A stretch of 38,867 nucleotides of DNA from Chara braunii (lineage: Eukaryota > Streptophyta > Charophyceae > Charales > Characeae). The stretch spans positions 793,762 to 832,628 of the forward strand of contig BFEA01000180.1 of assembly GCA_003427395.1 (NCBI GenBank), read 5' to 3'. Made by a program: the position numbers and the translations under genes. Of this stretch, positions 29,346 through 38,867 are shown piece by piece. A model generated the notes under the pieces. That model saw only the letters and a list, made by a program, of their open reading frames with translations, was not told where the DNA came from and searched no databases. Numbering within the stretch: position 1 is the stretch's first letter; the number at the start of each line of letters is the position of its first letter.

Positions 29346-29782
29346 TGGTTAACCAGGGGTGTTATTTTCAACGAATTTTGCACTGAATTGCACTGAAACT
29401 CTAGGCTGTTTTCCCGGGCGCCCGGGCACCCAACTTCTGCCCGGGTACAAGCCCGGGTGCCCGGCCTGGCATGACCCCCGGGCAGGGTTCCGGGCAGCCC
29501 CAGCGCCAAAAAAAAAAAAAAAAACTCAAAAAATTCTGGAAAAAAAAATGTTGTGAGGATTGAAATACAAATGACTTTTGGCTGAGGGTCACATTATAAT
29601 TCCTCACAGAATCGGAGATAAAAAAGAAATTAACAGAATCACACAAAGGCACCCGCCTTTAGACCCCTTTCGCCCCTTCAAAACCAATTTATACCCCCCT
29701 CCCCCCCCCTTGACAGCCAATTCGCAAAAAACGAAATGAGCCCGGATTTGGAGTCCTCTGGGAGAGTGCAGAAAACCAAATC

Positions 29783-29821
<39 letters not shown>

Positions 29822-30261
29822 TTTTGCACGCCTGGGTTCCCCGGGCGTCAGTCCCCCCCCCGGGCGTCACGCCCGGGTGCCCGGCCGGGCGTGAGAATCT
29901 TCCTAGCTGAAACTGTCATATTGTGTTGATTTTTTGCTTTTTTTCTTATTTTTCTTTTTGTGTGATATATATGTGCTTTAGGGTACGTCATGTGTGCAGT
30001 TTTGACATGTTTGGATCAATAACGAAAAAGTTGGCATTTTGTTGAATTCGTTGGACGCTTCATTTTGACTCGGACAGTGTCTTTGTGTTAGGGTTTCATA
30101 GTGTTTTTTTGTTTTTTTTTTCCGTTCTTTTTGCCCTGTTTCCTTTTTTGATGTTTGCACTATGGTCTCATATCGTTTGTTTTTAAAATTTTTGATGAAA
30201 TTCGCACCGCAATTGCCAACGAAAACGGCGAATATTTGGGCCCCCGTTAACCGTCTCTCGC
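29346..30261. other. GC-rich clusters, ATT microsatellite, no gene
   Basis: CCCGGG-rich clusters lie at 29412-29500 and 29829-29895 and share CCCGGGTGCCCGGC. The pair may be the ends of one element, but their orientation and limits are unclear. An (ATT)n tract spans 29795-29820 and poly-A lies near 29509-29524. 29900-30261 is T-rich and holds nothing I recognise. Confidence 0.5.
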
Positions 30262-30540
30262 CCGTGATCAGACTGATCGGACCCGATCAGGCCCGATCTT
30301 GGGACAGGCCCAATCAGGCCCTATCAGACCCATCAGGCCCATCAGGCCCGATCAGACCCATCAGGCCTGATCAGGCCGGATCAGACCCAATCGGATCCAA
30401 TCAAACCCTGTCAGGCCCAACCAGACACAATCAGACCCGGGTCAGGTCCAATCAGGCCCAATCAGACCCATCAGGCCTGATCATGCCCGACCATGCCCGA
30501 TCAGATCTTCGCAGGCCCGGTCATGCCCAATCCGCTTGCT
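30262..30540 (+). repeat. 10-bp satellite array 2 (CAGGCCCGAT-type)
   Basis: The same family as 29177-29345: CAGGCCCGAT, CAGACCCAAT and CAGGCCTGAT variants with occasional 9-bp units and drift. The two arrays are separated by about 0.9 kb of unrelated DNA. Confidence 0.9.
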
Positions 30541-30639
30541 TGGTCAGTGCAATGTACTGGGTACCATTCATTGATGTCCAGATGCAGGTTGGTTTGAGAC
30601 CTGCGGCCCAAATATTCCCCCTGGAACATCGAAGTGTGC

Positions 30640-31165
30640 AAAGCAGTTTGCAAATGTCCCCGGCAAGCAATCAGAGATTAACAGAACGCACAGGAGGAAG
30701 CTATGGCTGCTGAAACGAATAAGCACTGGTAGAAAGTACTGGTAACCTTCTCCCTTCAAAGGGGCAGAAAGATCACAAGGCAGTCTGCACATGAACTCCT
30801 CGGCATGCAACAGAAGGCTGTTCAAAGCACACAAACCTATGGCTGCTGAAACCAATAAGCACTGGTTGAAAGCAATTGGTAGCCTTCTGGCTTCAAAGAG
30901 GGAGATAGATGACAAAGCACTTGAAAGCAGTTTCCAAATGTGACTTCTTGGCATGGAATCAGGGATGTGCAGAAGGCACAGGAAGCTATCGCTGCTGAAA
31001 CCAATAAGCAGTGGTAAAAAGCACTGGTAACCTTCTCCCTTCAAAGAGGAAGAGAGATCACAAGCCAGTTTGCAAACGAACTCGTTGGCGTGCACTTAGA
31101 GAGAAACAAACTGCAGTTCAAGGCACATGAAGCTATGGCTGCTGAAACTAATAAGCACAGGTAAA
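30640..31165 (+). repeat. Tandem repeat of about 140-150 bp, four units
   Basis: The block GCTGCTGAAACNAATAAGCA recurs near 30705, 30841, 30990 and 31138. Each is preceded by AAGCTATG (or close) and followed by GGTAACCTTCTCCCTTCAAA in the fuller units. A 175-codon minus-strand frame crosses the array and simply repeats the same peptide, so it is not called as a gene. Confidence 0.85.
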
Positions 31166-31226
31166 TAGCCCAGGTAAAAAGCATAGTGAAATGGTTTCAC
31201 CCAGTAGACCCGCCATTTGCAGACAC

Positions 31227-31405
31227 AGAGATTCGATCCCTAGACCTGTGCCCAAACCCTGTACATTGACCCTGTGTGCTGATGAGTGAGATTCGATCCC
31301 TAGACCTACCCTGTACCTTGACCCTATGTGCTGAGTGAGATTCGATCCCTAGACCTACCCTGTACCCTCTACATAGGCCCAACGATCTGTGTGAGACTCG
31401 ATCCC
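31227..31405 (+). repeat. Tandem repeat of 49-60 bp, four units, B-box-like core
   Basis: ATTCGATCCC starts at 31231, 31291 and 31340, with a variant ACTCGATCCC at 31396. It is preceded by GAG/GTGAG and followed by TAGACCT and CCCTGTACMTTGACCC. The core resembles the tRNA T-loop / polymerase III B box (GGTTCGANTCC), but no tRNA fold was found. Confidence 0.8.
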
Positions 31406-31614
31406 TAGGTCTGTAGATTAGGAGTTAGGTCTGTTGCCGTTAGGCCTAGGAAGGTCTGTTCTAGAAGTCTCTATGTGAGTCTACTGAGGCCTAGAGTCTG
31501 TCTGTAAGTCTGTAGGCTCTAGAAGGTCGTAGGTCCCTGTGGGCCAGTCCAGTCAGCAAGTACCAGCGGTAGGGATTGCACGTGGGAAAGGTTCTGGACC
31601 ACGCTGTGGGTTCC

Positions 31615-31700
31615 ACACGTTTTGGCCCAGAAGGCCAAACGTCTGGAAGCTTCCCCGGGCCACACGTTTTGGCCCAGGCCCACACGTTTGAGGCAGGCCC
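31615..31700 (+). promoter_or_regulatory. Three CACACGTTT repeats upstream of a TATA box
   Basis: CACACGTTTTGGCCCAG (31615 and 31661) and CACACGTTTGAGGCAGG (31681) precede the TATA box. CGTTTTGGCC / GGCCAAACG also forms an inverted pair near 31619-31641. This fits U3 enhancer repeats of an LTR promoter, by inference. Confidence 0.5.
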
Positions 31701-31717
31701 GGGTACCTCCGAAGAAG

Positions 31718-31725
31718 TATAAATA
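31718..31725 (+). promoter_or_regulatory. TATA box TATAAATA
   Basis: TATAAATA in the context GAAGTATAAATAAAG. Transcription would be expected to start near 31750, which would define the U3/R border if the LTR call is right. Confidence 0.6.
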
Positions 31726-32151
31726 AAGAGGCAGCGTCCAGCCATTCATTCATTCGCTTGTGAGCCATGCGGAAGAGCTGCTGTGGTTTCTTGTGCGTGG
31801 TCTGCAGGTGCCTGGAGTGGAAGTGGGCTGTGAGGAAGACACCGGCGGCCATAGCTGTGAGGAGGAAGACGACGGCGGCCATAGCCTCCCAGCTGTTGGT
31901 GCAGACAGAGTGTAGACAGTGTGTGTGTCTGTGCAGCGTGGACATTCAGGGTGATCCTCATACTCGCGTGCATAAGGGAGGGTGAGGCTGGTGGTTGAGA
32001 CAGTGTTCAGCGGCCATAGCCGCAAGTTGTACAGTTGTTGTGAACAGAGTTCAAATTATGTTCATTGTTGATTCTGAGTTGAAGAGGTTGGTTCTGCCAT
32101 CAGTCCTGTGTACGCATGTTGTGAGCAAGTCTGAAGCGACTCTGATTGCAT

Positions 32152-32163
32152 TGGTATTGGAGC
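32152..32163 (+). other. Candidate primer binding site (tRNA-iMet type)
   Basis: TGGTATTGGAGC matches TGGTATCAGAGC at 10 of 12 positions. It sits one base after a CA-ending sequence, the same arrangement as at 13257 in the chromovirus. Confidence 0.55.
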
Positions 32164-32237
32164 TGGTACCCGTTGTCCACGTTGGAGCTACAGCAGCGAG
32201 TTGGAGGAAGGAGAAAGCCGCCATAGCCAGAGTACGG

Positions 32238-32240
<3 letters not shown>

Positions 32241-32287
<47 letters not shown>
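32241..32287. repeat. (GA)n microsatellite, truncated by the adapter
   Basis: An uninterrupted GA run of about 47 bases, ending exactly where the synthetic adapter begins. Its true length in the genome is unknown. Confidence 0.95.
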
Positions 32288-32289
<2 letters not shown>

Positions 32290-32325
32290 GTCTCTTATAC
32301 ACATCTAGATGTGTATAAGAGACAG
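32288..32325. other. Nextera mate-pair junction adapter (synthetic contaminant)
   Basis: CTGTCTCTTATACACATCT (32288-32306) is joined directly to its reverse complement AGATGTGTATAAGAGACAG (32307-32325). Each is the 19-bp Tn5 mosaic end, and back to back they are the circularisation junction of Nextera mate-pair libraries. This is library-preparation sequence left in the assembly. Confidence 0.98.
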
Positions 32326-34251
32326 CTCCTCGACAGGCTCGCTGGTGGCGCGACCTATCCGGGTTTAGTTTCACCACTGAGCACATCAAGGGTGAGACTA
32401 ATCGGGCCGCAAATGCCTTATCCTGGTGCCTTGACCACGATCAGGAGCAGATCCACCTCTCTTCCATCTCAGTCACCACCGTCCACCACTCAGTGATCGA
32501 CGAGTTTCGCACTCAGTATCGCCACTGCCCCGACTATCGCGACATCCACGCGACCCTTCGGAGTGGCAAGACCGTCCCAAACTACTCTCTCGGGGACAAC
32601 GGTCTTGTGTACTGGCACGGTTCACAGGGCACCAGAGAGCGCCGTATTTGCGTTCCCTCCACTGGACAGTTCCGTGTCCGAGCAGTAACAGAGTTTCATG
32701 ACCAGGCAGTCACCGTTCATATGGGCTTCCACAAGACGTTGGCTCGTGTGAGCCGCCTGTACGTTTGGTCGAAGCGCAAGGACTTTGTGAAGGACTACGT
32801 CGCAGAGTGTCCCACCTGTCAGGAGGTGAACAATACGAACCACCTTCCTTATGGTCTGCTCCAGCCTCTTGCTATCCCTAAGGGTCGTTGGCAGTCCATC
32901 TCGATGGACTTTATCGGTCCTCTTCGCCCTCCGACCCCCCGTGGTCATGATGATATCCTAGTCGTCGTCGACCGCTTCACGAAGATTGCACACTTTGTTC
33001 CGTACCGCTATGCCATCAGTGCACGTGAGGTCGTGGACATCGTGTTTGACCGAGTCGTGCGTGACCATGGCTTACCTCTGAGCATCATATCTGACCGTGA
33101 CCCGCGCTTTACCAGCCGATTCTGGCGACGGCTCCACGAGGTTTACAACACCCAGCTCTGCTTCTCCTCATCTTACCATCCCCAGACTGATGGTCAGACA
33201 TTCTCCGAAAGATTGTTCGTGACGACCAGCAGTGGGATCTCCATCTTGCCCACGTGGAGATAGCCTACAACCACTCCGTCTCGCCAGCCACGGGGATGTT
33301 GCCTTACTATTGCGACCTCGGCTATCACCCTCGTGTTCCCGCGGACTTCCTTCGACCGTCGCAGATGCACCCCTAGCCTACAACCATGTCGTCTCGCCAG
33401 CCACAGGGATGTTGCCTTACTATTACGACCCCGGCTATCACCCTCGTGTTTCCGCGGACTTCCTTCGACCGTCGCAAATGCACCCTGACACGAGTTGTCC
33501 CGTGTTGGATGATTGGGTTGCACACATGACGTCGATCATGAAGACCGCACATGAGCACATAGCCGCTTCCCAGACTCGCATGGCAGCACGTGCGAACCGA
33601 TCGAGGATGGACCATCCATTCAAAGTCGGTGATGATGTGCTTATCGAAGCCAGCCACTTACAGCTTGAAGCGGACACGCTTCGCAAGTTTCGGCGTCGCT
33701 TCTTTGGCCCATGACGCATCCTCTATGTCGTCGGTTCTGATACGACTTCTAGCCCGGTCAGCTTCCGTGTGAAGCTGCCCGACTACCCATGCCAGGCTCG
33801 TGTGCATGATGTCTACCACGTCTCGTTACTGCGTCCCTACCGCAAACCGTCTGAGCATTTCGCTGGACGACTATACGAGCGCCCTCCACCCATCATGGTG
33901 GACGGCCACGAGGAGTTCCTCGTTTCAGACATCATTGGTCGCCGAGTCACCGACGACAACCCTCCCCACGTCGAGTATTTCGTACGTTGGAAGGGTTACC
34001 CTGATGAGGAGGCTACTTGGGAGCCCCTTGAGCACTTGCAGCACGCTCGCATGTTGGTGCGTGCCTATAACCATGCTCGTCGTGTTGGATTCACTGCTCC
34101 TCCTCAGCCCACTGACCCTCCTCCTTCTCCTTCGGTTGAGGAGACCGCTGAAGTCGAGCCTGCTCCATTTGAGGCAGACCTTCAGCAGCAGTCGGATGCT
34201 TCTGAGCATCCACAGCGCACTCGTCGTCGTCCTGCTCGATACGACGATTGA
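32326..34251 (+). pseudogene. Copy of chromovirus RNase H end, integrase and chromodomain
   Basis: Duplicate of 19096-21021 with the same lesions: TAG at 33261, 113-bp duplication at 33261-33486, TGA at 33712, and chromodomain ending at 34251. It lies in the artefactual copy. Confidence 0.9.
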
Positions 34252-35350
34252 CTCTGACTTACCTTCCCACGTTTTTGACTTCTTAGTACTCCATCCACAT
34301 CAGTTTTGCTACTTCAGTCGTCGACGTTGCGGCTTTTCCTCGACGATATTCCGGACTTCTCATCATGGACGTCATCGACAACTTCATGGACTTTGTCACG
34401 ATCAGCTCTTCCCACTTCAGACGTCGTCACTCTCTTACCACTTTACCCTGTACAGTACCCTGGTTGTGTCGCATGATGGTCTCCCTTGGCCGGGTTCCTC
34501 TGAGTTGGGCTCTCCTTTGGTATACGCATAGGCACCGGGACCATAGCGTTGCCCTGGCTTCCCAGCTTACGGATCTAGCTCCGACTTCCCTCACTTTAGG
34601 AGTCATTTGCATGATTCTCTTACCCATCACCTTTCTACCCTCTGCCGGCCCTCACGCCCTAGTTAGGCAGCCTTGCATGCTTCATCTAGGTGCGCCCAGT
34701 ATACGAGGCTCCCTTGTTCCCTTGCATGGTCGACCCTCCATAGCGGTCACCCCTTAGTCAAGCATTACCCGCCCTGATGGTCTATCTGTCAGGGTCATTG
34801 GTTCTGTTCGCTCCCAGTTCCCTACCCTCATTGAGCCTGATGATATGTGTTTCCCCTGTCACTATGTGTGGATGCCCTTAGGAGTTTTCGACCCCTAGGC
34901 TGCATTCGCCACCCTCAGAGACCATCCCACCCTTTGGTTTGTGACACACTCTTCATGTGACATATGGTTGCTTTGTTGCTCTCTGATTGAGGCTACTGCC
35001 TCCGACATTTCTAGGATTTAGTTGTTCTTCTTTTACTGTTCTTAGGACTTATACACTAGTCAGTTGTTTCCAGACTGATGCTACTGCCTCCAACATTCCA
35101 GGATCTAGTTGTCATTACCTTCTGCTTTCCTAGGACATGTATGCTAGTTAGTTGCTTCTGCTTTCACTTAGGCTGTTAACTGTGACATTACAGTTTTGTG
35201 ACATTTTCTATCCTAGGTTGCATTGCATGGACTCAGCATGGAGCTTGGTCCACATCCTAGACTACTCAGGCTTTCTTTTTCTTTGGTAGAGTTCCGCTTC
35301 TTGACGGAAGCGTGTTTGTATCTAGGCGATCCATCGCAGACCGAGGATCG

Positions 35351-35660
35351 TGTAGCGGACCTTTGGTTGGCCTATGAGACCAGCCCCTTGGCCTGTCCTC
35401 ACAGGCCTGTGTTGTATTCGGGGCAGTCCAGTCCAGGCCGGTACCTCTGTCGGTACCAGCCAGTCCAGTCCAGTTCCGTCAGTCCGCTGGGGTATACCCC
35501 AGTTGTTGTTTGTATTCTGTCTCATTCTACATTCACACAGTTTTGGAGTACGTGCGCTGGAGTCTTGCGTGGGAGCTGCGCTGTGCCATCTCGCTTCTCC
35601 CTCATCCTCCATCTCCATCATCATCCCAGGCGGAGCACCACACCTGGTGGGTCCGCTACA
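35351..35660 (+). repeat. Copy of the chromovirus 3' LTR
   Basis: Duplicate of 22121-22430, followed by GGTAT at 35661-35665. It lies in the artefactual copy, so it must not be used as a third LTR for dating or pairing. Confidence 0.9.
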
Positions 35661-36348
35661 GGTATACAGTTCTCTCTGTTGGGGTCTCCCGACCACAAGT
35701 ATGCTCTTGCTTTGCGATTAAGTTCCTTGATTGTGTGATCCGGAACTGTCCAGACTGACGCTGTATACCACATCATTGAAAAAATAGATGTGTTGATGGC
35801 TAGTGCTCGGCCAACAAGGATGTAAATGTGTTGCCCCACCTCCCCAACTTGTTTATTTGCTTGACGAGTATATTTTGGGCCAATTGAGGTGCGAAGCGGT
35901 CTTTTGTCAACAAGATGCCTAAGTATCGCGTAGGGGTCTCAGGTGTCTCCCATCTCATGGCTGCCTCGGGGCCTTAAAACTGGGGAACCTCTTCCTCCAA
36001 TAGCCACCAGCTGATTGTTTTCTTCCAATTAATCTTCATTTCCGATGCCAGTCTGAACGCTTCCATTGCTCTTACTAACGCGCTGACCGACGAGTCTGAA
36101 GCTCTTATGAGGACCATGAGATCGTCTTCAAAGTTCAAACATTATTACTGTTGGGAACTGTAGGTCGTGAACTGTTCCTACATTGACCTCTGGTAGATGG
36201 TGTAGGGAGGGATCTTTGTGTAGGAATCAGGCTATTGCTTCCATCATGAAGAGGAAGATTGGGGGAGCAAGGGGCCCCCGTTGGTGAACTCACCAAGCAA
36301 TTGGGTAACAGTCAGAGAGCTGGCCATTGACTTGGAGGCAACCTATAA
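35661..36348 (-). pseudogene. Copy of the LINE RT core
   Basis: Duplicate of 22431-23118 in the artefactual copy. Confidence 0.88.
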
Positions 36349-37859
36349 GTTTCCTTTTTTTCTATGTTCTTTCTTGGAGTGTTCAGTTAGGCCGCAGTGG
36401 CGGGGCTTTGGACTTGCCGACAGTGCGGCTGTGGCGTACAAGGTCGTGACTGTATATGGCCCAAGTACTGGCCCTCCAGTGCAGTTTCCCCCGAAAACGA
36501 CAGACCCTAAACGTGAATGTATACAAACTCGAATCCCTATCCGATACCATCACATTGGGTCTCGCTCCATTGATCTCCAAATGTGCAAAATGAGACTGAA
36601 TTTCCCTGCTAGAAACTGGGAAGATACACCGCCATACGTTTTGTATTTTGTGCATGTGGAGAGTAGTTGAGCGAGGCCCATTGAAGGGTTCCTTCGGTTG
36701 AGGGAAGACGGTGGGAGCTCAATCCCATTGAAGGGTTCCTTCGGTAGAGGGAAGACGGTGGGAGCTCAATTGTGTACGGTAGTCGGTAGTGTACAGAGTG
36801 GGGGTGGGAGCTCAATTGTGTACGGTAGTAGTTAGTGTACAGATTGCGGAATTTTTCTAGTCATAAGAGGCAAATGTTGGTACGGCCTCGTGACGGCTTT
36901 GCAGCACGGTGTCGTACGGACCTTCGAACAGCCGGTACGCACACCCGACGCAGGCAGGTCTGAGGATCTGCACCGCAAACGCACAGGCACACGGCGCGCA
37001 CGTCCGGTGTGTCGCACACACCCATGCACGTTCGCGTGTGTAATACCGGACACAGCGCCGCTAGAGAGACGCACAAGACGCGTGGAGCTCAGGAGTCGTA
37101 TGCGTGCGAGGGAGAGAAGTTGCAGGCGGTATGTTTCGTTGCACAACCTCCGACGAAACACTTTGTCACAGCCCCTCGTTTGTCGTCCTTTTTCTCCCTC
37201 TCTGCCTACGGTTTACCGGGTTCTTTGCACAACCTCCGACGAAACAGTTTGTCACAGCCCCTCGTTTGTTGTCCTCTTCTCCCTCTCTGCCGACCGATGG
37301 TTTTCTGTTTGGCGATATATATATATGTTCTGTTTGACGGTATATATGTGTGTATATTTCGTTTTGAGTACCTACTGTATGGTTCCGTTTTTTTACTATG
37401 GATATGGTAGAATTTGTTTTGGTAACCTTGTCTGCATCCTGGTTGGTTTGGTCCCGTTGTTCGGTTGTTCGGTCTATTTCGGCGAGCGTAGCGGTGCTTT
37501 CATGTGGGACCAGTCATCCGGGTTCTCTTTTATTGTCTTGGCATCCTAGTTGGTTGCTTCCCGTTGTTCGGCCTGTGTGAGGGGGCGGTGCTTTCATGTG
37601 GGAATCNTCATCTGGGATTGTCTTTTATGTTTTTTGTCCCAGTAAGAATGGTTTACAAATGGGAATACCCACGTCTTGATGACGAACAAGGCCATCTGCT
37701 GTATATAGATATGTAATCTGGGATTTTTCTTTTTTTGTAGACAAGAGTTTTGTCCTGGGTGGTCTTGTCCTGTCGTTTGGCCTGTGAAGGAGGGGCGGTG
37801 CTTGCATGTGGGACTTGTCATCTAGGATCCGTTTTTGGTGCTATTGCTTGTTGCCCCCT

Positions 37860-38486
37860 GTTTTGTTGTATTTGGCTGTTCCCTTCCTCTTTTCTTTGCC
37901 TCTTTGCCTTTTGACTGTGTGCAAGTGGGTCGATATGACACACGGGGGTGGGGGCAGCCGCCGCTCAACCTACATCCACGTGGGCGGCGTTGTACGCAAG
38001 AGGTTCTGAACAGGGGGAGTTGTAAGAAATAAGATAAAAAAACGAATTATTTCTTTCTTGTTTTCTTCTGTTTTTTTTTCGCCTTTGCGCTCTGATATTT
38101 ATGTGACGATATATAGATGTATAACTCCGACGAAACAGTTTGTCACAGCCCCTCGTTTGTTGTCCTCTTCTCTCTCTCTGCCTACGGTTTAACCGGGCAG
38201 TTCTGTTTGTGACGATATATATATACATGTGTGTGTATATATATTGTCACACTGTGAATCAGAGCGCAGAAGCGAAAAAAAGAAGAAAAGAAGAGAAGAA
38301 AAAAGGGGGAGAAGAAGAGGTAAGGAAAGCTCCTCCTGTTCATAACCTCGTACGTACAAGGCCAGCCACGTGGATGACAGGTTGATCGCTGGCTGCCCCC
38401 ATCCCCGTGTGTCATAAAGACCCACTTGCACGCAGCCAAAAGGCAAAGAGGTAAAGAAAAGGCGGAGGAAACCAAACCTCACAGAA
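37860..38486. repeat. Copy of the large foldback
   Basis: Duplicate of 24630-25256. The 76-bp tandem repeat is likewise copied at 38438-38589. Confidence 0.88.
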
Positions 38487-38736
38487 GAAGAAAGCCTATT
38501 AAACAGACGAAGCAAAAGGCAAAGAGGTAAAGAAAAGGCGGAGGAAACCAAACCTCACAGAAGAAGAAAGCCTATTAAACAGACGAAGCAAGTACACATC
38601 CCACAGATAATCCAATTATCATCCCACAGAACATATTTTTCTTTTTTCTCAGGTTTCTTTTTTTGTGTTTTTCTTTCCTCGGTTTCTTTTTTTATCTTTT
38701 TACTCGGTTTCTTTTTTTATCTGTTTCTTCTACACT

Positions 38737-38867
38737 TCATCTGNCACCCCCTCGGCAGATAGGACAACTACGGTGAGGATGACGGGGATGTTCACAGGGA
38801 TACCCAAGGAGAGTTGCGTTAGTGCAGCATTCAGCCGGACGGCTAGCACGAACCATCCCATCGAAAC
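38737..38867 (-). pseudogene. Copy of the RING-finger fragment, cut by the window end
   Basis: Duplicate of 25507-25637. Only the C-terminal part of the finger (SCPICRGG and upstream to the DCFDG region) is present. Confidence 0.8.

Larger units (their letters stand above)
31400..32150 (+). repeat. Candidate 5' LTR of a second LTR retrotransposon
   Basis: The right boundary is inferred from ...CTGATTGCA directly followed by T and a primer-binding-site match at 32152. A TATA box lies at 31718. The words GCGGCCATAGC recur in the presumed R/U5 part (near 31846, 31876 and 32011). The left boundary could not be fixed, and 31400 is only an approximate limit. No second LTR is in the window because the sequence is cut by the adapter at 32288. 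A 72-codon ATG frame at 31767-31985 lies inside it and has no recognisable domain. Confidence 0.5.
32326..38867 (+). other. Artefactual second copy of 19096-25637
   Basis: Starts at the first base after the adapter and runs to the window end, matching 19096-25637 at a constant offset of 13,230. The match includes the Ns at 24377/37607 and 25514/38744 and every repeat and frame break that I compared. The offset equals the 13,192 bp from 19096 to 32287 plus the 38-bp adapter. Features below 32326 should be used, and those in this copy should not be counted. Confidence 0.95.

Noticed and set aside
30568-31095. 175-codon minus-strand protein with internal repeats
   Set aside because: It mirrors the DNA tandem repeat, has no recognised domain, and uses frames set by the repeat length.
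32288-32325. Terminal inverted repeats of a bacterial-type transposon (Tn5)
   Set aside because: Only the two engineered 19-bp mosaic ends are present, back to back, with no transposon between them. This is the library adapter.
32326-38867. A real segmental duplication or a second chromovirus/LINE/RING locus
   Set aside because: It starts exactly at a synthetic adapter, is identical including ambiguous bases, and its offset fits one mate-pair circle. It is treated as an artefact.

Overview
This window is repeat-rich, gene-poor nuclear DNA from a eukaryote. A green plant or streptophyte alga is the best guess. The support is a Ty3/gypsy chromovirus with a chromodomain integrase tail, initiator-Met-type primer binding sites, TTTAGGG-type telomere-like motifs in its leader, a LINE with a zinc-knuckle C-terminus, and a U6 snRNA pseudogene. 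I found no intact host protein gene and no bacterial-style operon. LAYOUT. 1-9400: a purine microsatellite, then pyrimidine-rich DNA with degenerate direct repeats, hairpins and a minisatellite, then a long stretch in which I recognise nothing. 9400-11105: hairpins and a three-unit tandem repeat. 11320-12945: the C-terminal half of a decayed LINE ORF2 on the minus strand. 12946-22430: a 9.49-kb Ty3/gypsy chromovirus on the plus strand, with two 310-bp LTRs, a perfect GGTAT target-site duplication, a primer binding site, gag and pol. It carries many lesions and a 951-bp assembly gap. 22431-23118: the reverse-transcriptase core of the same LINE. Removing the chromovirus rejoins the LINE in frame, so this is a nested insertion. 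23119-25400: tandem repeats and a 0.6-kb imperfect foldback. 25507-25717: a RING-finger gene fragment on the minus strand. 26000-28600: SINE-like sequence, a gap, strand-asymmetric low-complexity DNA and repeated inverted-repeat arms. 28115-29345: a tandem array of decayed Ty3/gypsy integrase-core pieces, interrupted by a U6 pseudogene and running into a 10-bp satellite. 29400-31405: more tandem repeats. About 31400-32287: what looks like the 5' LTR, primer binding site and leader of a second retrotransposon, ending in a GA run. KEY CAUTION. At 32288-32325 lies a perfect 38-bp inverted pair of Tn5 mosaic ends, which is the Nextera mate-pair junction adapter. Everything after it (32326-38867) repeats 19096-25637 at a constant offset of 13,230 bases, including two single-base Ns. 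That offset equals a 13,192-bp fragment (19096-32287) plus the 38-bp adapter, as expected if the assembly walked once round a circularised mate-pair molecule. The last 6.5 kb is therefore almost certainly an assembly artefact and should not be counted as biology. No new functional system is supported. The most unusual biological items are the integrase-derived satellite, the U6 retropseudogene inside it, and the nested and heavily deaminated chromovirus.
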